Assembly (NCBI GenBank): GCA_937860195.1
Contig: CALMBN010000314.1
Span: 1 to 8,035, forward strand
DNA from: an uncultured Novosphingobium sp.
GTDB taxonomy: Bacteria; Pseudomonadota; Alphaproteobacteria; Sphingomonadales; Sphingomonadaceae
Direction: 5' to 3'
Length of the DNA: 8,035 nt
Shown here: positions 1 through 6,317 of the stretch, piece by piece
Position numbering within the stretch: the stretch's first letter is position 1
How the letters are laid out: every line of letters starts with the position of its first letter
Position numbers and translations under genes: made by a program
Notes under the pieces: generated by a model
The model's input: the letters and a program-made list of their open reading frames with translations, nothing else
Database searches by the model: none
Told to the model about the DNA's origin: nothing

Positions 1-151
1 CGACGGCTTTGGCAATTTCGTGTGCGGGCACAGTCTTCCCGGTGCCGGGCTCGCCTTTGACCAGCAAAGGGCGGCGCAGCAGCACGGCAGCGTTGACTGC
101 AACCTTCAGATCATCGGTCGCGACATAGTTGCTGGTGCCTTCGAAGCGCAT
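1..151 (-). CDS. MoxR-family AAA+ ATPase, N-terminal fragment (cut by window edge)
   Basis: Only the first 50 codons are present and the gene runs off the left edge. The protein begins [15 protein letters not shown], followed by an [17 protein letters not shown] stretch that holds the Walker A P-loop (GEPGTGKT, about residues 33-40). This start-plus-P-loop pattern is typical of MoxR-type AAA+ ATPases, which act as chaperone-like ATPases, often with von Willebrand factor A proteins, to mature or remodel partner complexes. The ATG at 151-149 is preceded by a clear AGGGAG ribosome binding site. The gene lies 101 bp downstream of the second DUF4139 gene on the same strand, so co-transcription is possible. 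One oddity is a proline two residues after the GKT, where most relatives I know have leucine or a similar helix former. Walker B, sensor and arginine-finger regions are outside the window, so the subfamily cannot be fixed. Confidence 0.85.
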   Translation of the reverse strand, partial: MRFEGTSNYVATDDLKVAVNAAVLLRRPLLVKGEPGTGKTVPAHEIAKAV

Positions 152-252
152 GGGAACTCCCTGTTCATTTAATCGTCCGGTTAAGCGATAAGGGAGCACG
201 CGCAGCTTCGCAAGCGGTCTTGGATCGGTGCGGGGGTGGACGAGCGGTCAAG

Positions 253-1863
253 CTATTCAGAAACGACTGCAAATCGCAGTGTCACACTGGCTCCAGATGC
301 CAGTTGGACGAGAAACAACGGCACGCCGTCGCGTTTTTCCCACTGTGCGCTGGCCTCGACGATCTTTTGAAAACCATAGGTCGGCACCTTGAGTTCGAAA
401 GTGATCGCATCCGGCCGCGCGTTGGCAATCTCGACTTCGACCCAGTGCTTGTTGCCTTCGCGCCGAACTGTCCTGCGCGTGATCGTGACATCGGGTGAAA
501 GCCCCGAGAAAAGCTCGATCTTTTCATCCTCAGCCGTATCGCGAAGCAGCGGCTCGGCGATCCGCATGGTCCGGTTGAAATGGTCCTGCTCGATCACAAA
601 TGCCCCGGCAGGAAGCGGCAACCCAAGGTTGTTGGCCTTGGTGTTTTTGGTCCGCAGGATCACCGAAATGGCGGGTTGCTCCGTGCCCGAGCCATAGTTC
701 ATTGCAGAGATTGCGGTGGTGTGAATCCGCTCAAACGGCACGCCTTGCTGCTCGACCAGCCGGGTCTGTTTCAGCTGCATCCCCGCAACCGTGGTGCGCT
801 GGGGCACGCGGTATAGCTTGAGGTCTCCAAGCTGTTCTGGCGGAGGTGGGGGTGGCGCCGGAGCCGCCATTGCCATCACTGGTGAAGGCGGCGGCATCAT
901 GTCTGACTTGTTGCGGCGCTGCGCAGTCATCACCATTCCGTCGGATTCCTCCATACGCTCAAAATCATCCGGGAAATAGGGCCGGACCAACTCATACGGC
1001 CGCTCTGCTTTTCGCGGGATCTGGTGCGTGCGCTGGCTCGGCCAGCAACGGGCGACAACTTGCGGCTGATTGTTATAGAACCGCTGCACGTAAGCCCGAT
1101 TCAGTCCGCCCGCGACGATCTGGGTTCGGGCATTCGGCAGAGACATGCCGTTGCCGTTGGCCAGCGTGATCCATCCGCCAATGTCCATGGTCTTGCCGTC
1201 GGGATTGATATGCGCCGTGTAGTTGGCGCTCCAATCGAATCCTTCGGCAATGTAGGTGAGCGTCACTGTCGCGATGATCGGCCTGGCGCTGCGGGTCATC
1301 ACAGACAGGGTTGGTCTTGCTGACAGACCTTCGGCACCGCTGGTATAGCGGAACGTCTCGGGCAATCCGGTGCAGCGGAGACTTTCTGTGCCCGCTGCGG
1401 TTTGGAAGACGACCCCCTGATCGCTGGCTGAGATAATCTCGCCGGTGACCAGGGCCGGTTTGCCGGTGCGCGGATCGGTGCGTTTCAGCGTCACGACTTT
1501 GCCCCGCACTGCGCGCATCAGCGAGGAAGGGGAGAGAAGGGCGGCATCGCGGTTCTTTTCGATGACGCTGCCGGGCAGGCCGCTGATGATCGCGCTTTCT
1601 GGAAGAATCCCGTCGACCACGCCGACAAATCGCAGACTGCTCCGGCCTGCGGGAATCCGAACCGTGCGGGTCTCGGTAACAACAGCGAACCCACCCAGTG
1701 CGCTCAAACTGATTGACCCGCCGTTGCGATAGGGTGCGCGGTAGATCGTCACTGAAATGTCACTTGGCTCCGAAGCTGTCACCTGTTGCACTTGCTGCGC
1801 TTTCGCGGGCAGGAGGGATGTCATCATGAGAAAGCAACCCGCCAACCACCCGAACCCGCTCAT
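253..1863 (-). CDS. Secreted DUF4139-domain protein, second paralogue, with proline-rich linker
   Basis: From the ATG at 1863 this is a 536-residue protein of unknown biochemical role in the DUF4139 family, which also includes MuiA-like (mucoidy inhibitor) proteins. It starts MSGFGWLAGCFLMM and ends its hydrophobic segment at PAKAQQ, giving a likely signal peptide, although the n-region has no Lys or Arg. Landmarks shared with the neighbouring paralogue are ALLSPSSLM, RTDPRTGK, GWITLAN, IVAG and LYRVPQRTT. Between the two halves is a low-complexity linker (about residues 300-345) with a DGMVMTAQRRN segment and a run of six prolines. The C-terminal half is beta-rich. Start choice is uncertain: the frame extends upstream to a GTG at 1965 (570 residues), but those extra codons lie almost wholly in an inverted repeat and read LSLSK and FDKL. 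Neither start has a good ribosome binding site. Location is inferred to be periplasm or outer membrane face. Confidence 0.8.
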   Translation of the reverse strand: MSGFGWLAGCFLMMTSLLPAKAQQVQQVTASEPSDISVTIYRAPYRNGGSISLSALGGFAVVTETRTVRIPAGRSSLRFVGVVDGILPESAIISGLPGSVIEKNRDAALLSPSSLMRAVRGKVVTLKRTDPRTGKPALVTGEIISASDQGVVFQTAAGTESLRCTGLPETFRYTSGAEGLSARPTLSVMTRSARPIIATVTLTYIAEGFDWSANYTAHINPDGKTMDIGGWITLANGNGMSLPNARTQIVAGGLNRAYVQRFYNNQPQVVARCWPSQRTHQIPRKAERPYELVRPYFPDDFERMEESDGMVMTAQRRNKSDMMPPPSPVMAMAAPAPPPPPPEQLGDLKLYRVPQRTTVAGMQLKQTRLVEQQGVPFERIHTTAISAMNYGSGTEQPAISVILRTKNTKANNLGLPLPAGAFVIEQDHFNRTMRIAEPLLRDTAEDEKIELFSGLSPDVTITRRTVRREGNKHWVEVEIANARPDAITFELKVPTYGFQKIVEASAQWEKRDGVPLFLVQLASGASVTLRFAVVSE

Positions 1864-1956
1864 GCTGAGCTTGTCAAAGCATCGTCCTGTCCTTCCGGCC
1901 AAAGGCAAGTCCCGAAGGATCGAACGATCCTTCGATAGGCTCAGGATGGACGGGTT
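1853..1956. repeat. Sphingomonad-type dispersed inverted repeat (REP-like)
   Basis: Two 35-nt arms, 1853-1887 and 1922-1956, are inverted copies of each other with 27 of 35 positions matching. The core is CTGAGCYTRTCRAAG, at 1865-1879 and inverted at 1930-1944. At the inner edge of the right arm there is also a perfect hairpin (1913-1934): ten-base arms CGAAGGATCG and CGATCCTTCG with a 2-nt AA loop. Read on the minus strand the arms encode LSLSKD and FDKLS, a signature I know from spurious N- and C-terminal extensions in many sphingomonad proteins. The element fills nearly all of the 117 bp between the two DUF4139 genes and overlaps the likely start codon of the downstream one. It may form mRNA structure that changes the ratio of the two products. 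Copy number elsewhere in the genome cannot be seen here. Confidence 0.8.
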
Positions 1957-1980
1957 TTGGGGCACAGTGACGAAGTCCGC

Positions 1981-3366
1981 TTAGTACCGGGTGTCGAAAG
2001 TGGCGGTAAGGTCGGTTTTGCCATTGGCCGGCACGGTCACCAACCAGACCACCGAATCCGCATCGCGCCGCTCGCTCCGCTGGCTTTCCGCGCTGATCCT
2101 TACATCGCCCCACAGCCCGTTCTGCACGACCCGAACCGTCACAGGCTTGGGCAGGGCATTGGTCAGGGTATAGCGCATCGAAGTTTTCCAGCGCCGGTCA
2201 TTGACCTTGGTTCGCGCTTCAACAACCGGCTGAGCCTTCACGTCGAAGGCCTGGCCGGTGCTGATCGCCAGCTTTGACCCCATCGGGGTGTGGCCGATCG
2301 CATGCTCGCCGATGAACTGTGCCTGGCCTTTGGAATCGCGGATGTAGAACCGCACCACTCCGGCAGGAAGCTGATCGCCGAGGCCGCCCTTGGCGGAATT
2401 GCTGAAGGTATAGATCGTCGCCGCGCTGATCGGGGTGTCCGAGGTTTGCAGCCAGCCGAACCGTGCTTCATAGCCATGTTGGGCCGGTGCGCCGCTGACA
2501 TTGAGGAAGCTCACCTGCTTGGTCTGCAGGTTGGCAATCGTGGTCCGTTCGGCCAGCGGGTAGAGGTAATAATCGCCCAGCCGTTCACGCGAGCCGCTTT
2601 CGGTTCCGGCCTCGACCATGCCCTCATTGTCGCCCGGCTGGGGGTAACCGCGCCCGCCACCGTTGTAACCCTGGCCCAGCAGGCGTGGTGTGCCAGCGAC
2701 CAGCACGGTGTTGGCATTCTGGTAGGTGGTGCCTGAATTATTGGTCAGGGTGACCCAGCCCTGGACATCAATCGTGCCGGACTTGTCATCGTACAGCGCG
2801 ACATAGTCGGCTCGCCAGCCGAGCCCCGGGGTCAGGTACCGCAGCGCCGCCTCACGCGTGCCCGGCGCGCCGATCACGGAGATTGAAAGAGTCGGATCGG
2901 CCCGCATGTTGGGCGGAACCTTGTCGAAGATCACCCGGACTGGCAGGCCATCATCTCGCAGCACTTCGATCCGGTTGCCGATCTGGAGCACGACCCCGCC
3001 GTTCGCTGCAAGCACTATCGCCTGCTCTCGGGTTTCCTGGCCCGTCGCCGGATTGGTGCGGACCAGCGTGATTGTCTGCCCGACAGCGTTCTCCATGATC
3101 TTGGCGGGGGAGAGCAGGTCATAGTCAAAGTTCTGCTCGATGATCCTGAGGTCGCTTGAGGCGAGACTGGCGGTTTCAGGACGAATTTGGGCCGAGACGT
3201 TCTTGAACTCGATCTTCTGGACCTTGCCATCGAATGTCACCACGCGGGTATCCTGCACCAGCGCCTGATTATCGGCATAGATTGTGATGTCGATCCCAGT
3301 ATCGGCAGCGGCAGCGGTGGTAAAAGCGAGTGCCGAAGCGGCGAGAACAAAGGGCAGGCGCGACAT
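1981..3366 (-). CDS. Secreted DUF4139-domain protein, first paralogue
   Basis: A 461-residue protein of the DUF4139 family with no known reaction. It opens with MSRLPFVLAASALAFTTAAA, a standard Sec signal peptide with a likely cut after the alanine run, so the mature protein is exported. Landmarks are YDLLSPAKIME (82-92), RTNPATGQ (103-110), LTPGLGWRADY (178-188), GWVTLTN (203-209), a Gly/Pro-rich linker (about 230-262), LYPLAERTTI (268-277) and a beta-rich C-terminal half ending TFDTRY. These match the order in the downstream paralogue, pointing to an old tandem duplication. The ATG at 3366 is chosen over one at 3390 because an AGAGGAGA ribosome binding site (3380-3373) lies six bases before it, and because the predicted transcript start falls after 3390. 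It is the first gene of the leftward set and has the clearest promoter in the window. Confidence 0.85.
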   Translation of the reverse strand: MSRLPFVLAASALAFTTAAAADTGIDITIYADNQALVQDTRVVTFDGKVQKIEFKNVSAQIRPETASLASSDLRIIEQNFDYDLLSPAKIMENAVGQTITLVRTNPATGQETREQAIVLAANGGVVLQIGNRIEVLRDDGLPVRVIFDKVPPNMRADPTLSISVIGAPGTREAALRYLTPGLGWRADYVALYDDKSGTIDVQGWVTLTNNSGTTYQNANTVLVAGTPRLLGQGYNGGGRGYPQPGDNEGMVEAGTESGSRERLGDYYLYPLAERTTIANLQTKQVSFLNVSGAPAQHGYEARFGWLQTSDTPISAATIYTFSNSAKGGLGDQLPAGVVRFYIRDSKGQAQFIGEHAIGHTPMGSKLAISTGQAFDVKAQPVVEARTKVNDRRWKTSMRYTLTNALPKPVTVRVVQNGLWGDVRISAESQRSERRDADSVVWLVTVPANGKTDLTATFDTRY

Positions 3367-3388
3367 GGTAAGTCTCCTCTCAAGCAGC

Positions 3389-3405
3389 ATGTGATAATGT
3401 CACAT
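3389..3405. promoter_or_regulatory. 17-bp palindrome, candidate shared operator
   Basis: ATGTGA-N5-TCACAT is a perfect inverted repeat with six-base arms, centred in the 97-bp gap between divergent genes. It overlaps the predicted -10 of the leftward promoter. On the plus strand it also contains TGTGATAAT (3390-3398), an extended -10-like element for the rightward genes, though no -35 is visible there. The half-sites match the CRP/FNR-type TGTGA...TCACA pattern, but the spacer is five bases rather than the usual six for CRP, so the cognate regulator is unknown. Confidence 0.45.
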
Positions 3406-3418
3406 AGCAGCCTGTCAA
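3391..3418 (-). promoter_or_regulatory. Candidate sigma-70-like promoter for the first DUF4139 gene
   Basis: On the minus strand a perfect TTGACA (3418-3413) is followed after 16 bases by TATCAC (3396-3391), four of six matches to the -10 consensus. The start point would fall near 3384, giving a leader of about 18 nt that contains the AGAGGAGA ribosome binding site. The -10 lies inside a palindrome. No transcript data support it, so this is a motif-based call. Confidence 0.45.
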
Positions 3419-3438
3419 TGGATTAGAACTTGGAGAAC

Positions 3439-3459
3439 GCAATCTGAACGGTAGATTGC
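3439..3459 (+). promoter_or_regulatory. Perfect 7-bp hairpin in the leader of the ABM gene
   Basis: GCAATCT (3439-3445) and AGATTGC (3453-3459) pair perfectly around the 7-nt loop GAACGGT, ending four bases before the ATG at 3464. The only Shine-Dalgarno-like GGAG nearby is at 3432-3435, 28 bases from the ATG, but just seven bases away if the hairpin is folded out. It could therefore act in translation, or instead be a DNA operator. Confidence 0.4.
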
Positions 3460-3463
3460 ACGA

Positions 3464-3760
3464 ATGATCATCATCACCGGCAGCGTCACGATCCGTCCCG
3501 AACACTTCGACGAAGCCCTGGCGCTGGGAATCGAACACTCCCGCCGTTCGCGCGCAGAGCCGGGGTGCATTGCGCACAATTGTCATGTCGATTCCGAAGC
3601 GCCTCGTAGAATCGTGTTTGTCGAGGAATGGGCCGATCTCGTAGTGGTCGCGGCGCATTTCGCTGTGCCAGAATCGGGCAAATTCGTAAGCAGACTCGCT
3701 GCGATGGCGGAAATCAGCCCTGAAATGCGAATTTTCATGGCCGAAGAACAGCGCAGGTAA
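3464..3760 (+). CDS. Antibiotic biosynthesis monooxygenase (ABM) fold protein, YgiN-like
   Basis: A 98-residue protein, the usual length for a single ABM domain (dimeric ferredoxin-like alpha/beta barrel). Visible family features are the opening strand MIIITGSVTIRPEHFDEAL, the SRAEPGCIAHNCHVD segment (Glu-Pro-Gly-Cys is a common ABM signature), the VFVEEWAD strand, and a later AHF that fits the usual W...H pattern (Trp56, His64). Family members include quinol monooxygenases such as YgiN, haem-degrading enzymes and many of unknown substrate, so only the fold is called. No signal peptide is seen, so it should be cytoplasmic. The ATG has no ribosome binding site at normal distance; see the leader hairpin. 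It is divergent from the DUF4139 gene and 73 bp upstream of the small exported protein, with which it may share a transcript. Confidence 0.85.
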   Translation: MIIITGSVTIRPEHFDEALALGIEHSRRSRAEPGCIAHNCHVDSEAPRRIVFVEEWADLVVVAAHFAVPESGKFVSRLAAMAEISPEMRIFMAEEQRR

Positions 3761-3833
3761 GCCTTGCAAATCCTGTGTTTGCTTGCCAATCACGCCCGAG
3801 GACGCGCGTCCAACTGCTTTGAAAGGTTATCCA

Positions 3834-4223
3834 ATGAACTCCATCCACCGCACTGGCACAGGTCTGTTGACTGCCGCAGCCGTTGCTTTGCTGCCCGTGC
3901 AGGTATCAGCCCAGGCTTCAGACTATGATACAGCCGTGTATGATCTCCTGCTCGATTGCACCGCACTGCAAGTGTTGTTCGCTCAGGCTGCCGACAAGGA
4001 AGCTGACAAGGCCACCGCAGCAAACAACGCGGTCGGTTATCTGAGCGCAGCGCAGTATCTGTCTGGAAGCGATGTCTCGGATCTGGGTGCGGTTCTCAAG
4101 CCGCGCCGCGAACGGATTCTCGCCATGCTCGGCAAGAAAGACGGCTCAGCCGAGCGTCTGGTCAAAAGCTGCTCAGCAGTCATGAAAGTCGGCGTAAACG
4201 CGACAGCCGCAGCAACCAAGTAG
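3834..4223 (+). CDS. Small exported protein of unknown function, two cysteines
   Basis: I do not recognise this 129-residue protein. It starts MNSIHRTGTGLL, runs through a hydrophobic alanine/leucine core and reaches VSAQA, a good Sec signal peptide with cleavage likely after about residue 28. The mature part is alpha-helical in character, about 100 residues, with exactly two cysteines (Cys42 in LLDCTAL and Cys113 in VKSCSAV), which could form one disulfide in the periplasm. A lysine/alanine/aspartate-rich segment (51-64) sits between them. The start is set by an AAAGG ribosome binding site at 3822-3826, seven bases before the ATG. The frame extends upstream to a TTG at 3783, but that would bury the signal peptide. 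It lies 73 bp after the ABM gene and ends just before a hairpin facing the convergent parE. Confidence 0.75.
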   Translation: MNSIHRTGTGLLTAAAVALLPVQVSAQASDYDTAVYDLLLDCTALQVLFAQAADKEADKATAANNAVGYLSAAQYLSGSDVSDLGAVLKPRRERILAMLGKKDGSAERLVKSCSAVMKVGVNATAAATK

Positions 4224-4234
4224 CACTGTTTTGG

Positions 4235-4269
4235 CTAGGGGGCGTGATCCAGTCGGACGCGCCTCCTAG
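4235..4269. terminator. Strong hairpin between convergent genes, possible bidirectional terminator
   Basis: CTAGGGGGCG (4235-4244) pairs with CGCCTCCTAG (4260-4269) in nine Watson-Crick pairs and one G-U, and two more pairs extend inward to an 11-nt loop. It sits in the 42-bp gap between the stop codons of the exported protein and parE and overlaps the parE TAG (4268-4266). No U-tract follows on either strand, so it is not a textbook intrinsic terminator. Position and stem strength still suit ending or insulating convergent transcripts. Confidence 0.5.
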
Positions 4270-6260
4270 GCATCTATCAGGTCGCGATCGATGTCGCCCG
4301 CGCGGTTCTGGATGAACATGAACCGTTGCGCCGGATCGCGGCCCATCAGACGGTCGACAAGATCTTTCACCGCCGCACGGCCTTCGTATTCGGGGGGCAG
4401 GGTGATCCTCAGCAATCCGCGGGTTTTCGGGTCCATGGTTGTTTCGCGGAGCTGGCCGGGGTTCATTTCGCCGAGCCCCTTGAACCGACCGACGTCCACT
4501 TTTTTGCCCTTGAACCGCGTCTCTTCCAGTTCTGCCCGATGCGCATCATCGCGGGCGTAGGCGCTCTCTTTTCCAGAGGTCAGCCGGTACAACGGGGGCT
4601 GGGCGAGGTAGAGGTGCCCGCGCCGGACGACTTCTGGCATTTCCTGAAAGAAGAAGGTCATCAACAACGTGGCGATATGCGCGCCGTCGACATCGGCATC
4701 GGTCATGATGATAATCCGGTCATAGCGAAGCTGATCAGCGTTGCAGTCCTTGCGGAATCCGCACCCGAGGGCGAGGCCAAGATCGGAAATTTCAGAATTC
4801 GCGCGGATTTTATCAGCTGTCGCGCTGGCGACATTTAGGATTTTCCCGCGGATCGGGAGGATGGCCTGAGTTTTCCGATCACGCGCCTGTTTGGCTGAGC
4901 CGCCAGCCGAATCTCCTTCGACAATGAACAGTTCGGTCTCGGCATCGCCTTCGCCGGTGCAGTCGGTCAGTTTTCCAGGGAGACGCAGCTTGCGGGCGTT
5001 GGTCGCGGTCTTGCGCTTGACCTCGCGCTCGGCCTTGCGCCGCAAGCGCTCGTCCATCCGCTCCATTACAGCACCCAGCAACGCCTTGCCGCGCTCCATG
5101 TTGTCGCTGAGGAAGTGGTCAAAGTGATCGCGTACCGCGTTTTCAACCATCCGCGCGGCTTCCGGGCTGGTCAGCCGGTCCTTGGTCTGGCTCTGGAATT
5201 GCGGATCGCGCACGAAGACCGAGAGCATGACTTCGCTGCCGGTGATGACATCTTCAGGGGCGATGTCCTTGGCTTTTTTCTGGCCGATCAGGTCAGCGAA
5301 GGCACGAATGCCTTTGGTCAGTGCCGCACGCAGGCCTTGTTCGTGAGTGCCGCCGTCTGGGGTCGGGATCGTGTTGCAGTAATAGGAGTATGATCCGTCA
5401 GACCACAGCGGCCAGGCCACGGCCCATTCAACCCGGCCTTGCTCCTCGCCCGGGAAGTCCTGGGTGCCCGCAAAGAATTGGGAAGTGACGCATTCGCGCG
5501 TACCGATCTGTTCGCGCAGGTGATCGGCCAGCCCGCCAGGAAACTGGAATATAGCTTCGGCAGGCACGTCTTCACTGGCGAGCGTGGCTGCGCATTTCCA
5601 GCGAATTTCAACCCCGGCAAACAAGTAGGCCTTTGACCGAACCAGTTTGAACAGCCGTGCTGGTTTGAACTTTGCATCGTCACCGAAGATTTCCAGATCA
5701 GGCACGAAACTGACTGATGTGCCGCGCCGATTGGGTGTCGGCCCGAGCTGCTTGAGCGGACCGAGCGGCAACCCGCGCGAAAATTCCTGCGCGTAAAGCT
5801 CCTTGTTCCGCGCCACCTCGATCCGGGTAAGGCTCGAAAGCGCATTGACAACCGAGACACCGACGCCGTGCAAGCCGCCACTGGTGGCATAGGCCTTGCC
5901 CGAAAACTTCCCGCCCGAGTGAAGCGTGGTCAGAATCACTTCAAGCGCGGATTTGCCGGGATACTTGGGATGCTCATCCACCGGAATTCCGCGACCATTG
6001 TCGGTAATGGTCAGGCGGTTGCCTTCTTCCAGCGTAACCTCGATCCGGTTGGCGTGGCCTGCCACGGCCTCGTCCATCGCATTGTCGAGCACTTCGGCGG
6101 CGAGATGGTGGAAAGCGCGCTCGTCAGTCCCGCCGATGTACATGCCCGGGCGGCGGCGGACGGGTTCGAGCCCCTCCAGCACCTCGATCGCGGAGCCATC
6201 ATAGGCATCGCCCGAGCTTGCGGGCAGCTTGTCAAACAGGTCGTCTGGGGTTTGGGCCAT
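4266..6260 (-). CDS. parE: DNA topoisomerase IV subunit B (ParE)
   Basis: The 664-residue ATPase subunit of topoisomerase IV, which with ParC decatenates daughter chromosomes in the cytoplasm. The GHKL ATPase domain shows EVLDNAMDEA (Glu56 as the likely general base, Asn60 for Mg), DNGRGIP (87-93) and GGLHGVG (128-134). The QTK loop lysine is Lys360. The TOPRIM domain shows VEGDSAGGSAKQARDRKTQ (447-465; Glu448) and DADVDG (521-526). The C-terminus has FKGLGEMNPGQL (593-604) and LMGRDPAQRFMF. AKQARDR and IRGKILNV favour ParE over GyrB (which usually has AKQGRDR), and the length fits alphaproteobacterial ParE. The ATG at 6260 has only a weak AGGCG upstream. It follows the lipoprotein gene by 57 bp on the same strand. 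No domain is missing or broken. Confidence 0.96.
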   Translation of the reverse strand: MAQTPDDLFDKLPASSGDAYDGSAIEVLEGLEPVRRRPGMYIGGTDERAFHHLAAEVLDNAMDEAVAGHANRIEVTLEEGNRLTITDNGRGIPVDEHPKYPGKSALEVILTTLHSGGKFSGKAYATSGGLHGVGVSVVNALSSLTRIEVARNKELYAQEFSRGLPLGPLKQLGPTPNRRGTSVSFVPDLEIFGDDAKFKPARLFKLVRSKAYLFAGVEIRWKCAATLASEDVPAEAIFQFPGGLADHLREQIGTRECVTSQFFAGTQDFPGEEQGRVEWAVAWPLWSDGSYSYYCNTIPTPDGGTHEQGLRAALTKGIRAFADLIGQKKAKDIAPEDVITGSEVMLSVFVRDPQFQSQTKDRLTSPEAARMVENAVRDHFDHFLSDNMERGKALLGAVMERMDERLRRKAEREVKRKTATNARKLRLPGKLTDCTGEGDAETELFIVEGDSAGGSAKQARDRKTQAILPIRGKILNVASATADKIRANSEISDLGLALGCGFRKDCNADQLRYDRIIIMTDADVDGAHIATLLMTFFFQEMPEVVRRGHLYLAQPPLYRLTSGKESAYARDDAHRAELEETRFKGKKVDVGRFKGLGEMNPGQLRETTMDPKTRGLLRITLPPEYEGRAAVKDLVDRLMGRDPAQRFMFIQNRAGDIDRDLIDA

Positions 6261-6317
6261 GGGAACGCCTATAGAACGCCGGGATTCCAGCGTGCAAGCG
6301 GGTGCCCCCGGTTATCG

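Noticed and set aside
152..252. Gap between the second DUF4139 gene and the MoxR gene, checked for a terminator or promoter
   Set aside because: Only a short GCTT/AAGC stem and the MoxR ribosome binding site were seen; nothing strong enough to call.
3389..3405. Calling the palindrome a CRP site
   Set aside because: The half-sites match TGTGA/TCACA but the spacer is five bases instead of six, so the regulator cannot be named.
3380..3793. 137-codon minus-strand frame opposite the ABM gene
   Set aside because: Antisense shadow of a gene with clear family signatures; it also overlaps the divergent promoter region.
4326..4838. 170-codon open frame on the plus strand inside parE
   Set aside because: It is fully antisense to a strongly conserved parE and has no recognisable domain; long antisense frames are expected in GC-rich genes.
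6268..6297. Possible parE promoter (TTGCAC, 18 bp, TATAGG on the minus strand)
   Set aside because: The -35 matches only three of six positions, and the start would fall almost on the ATG; parE could equally be read from the upstream lipoprotein transcript.
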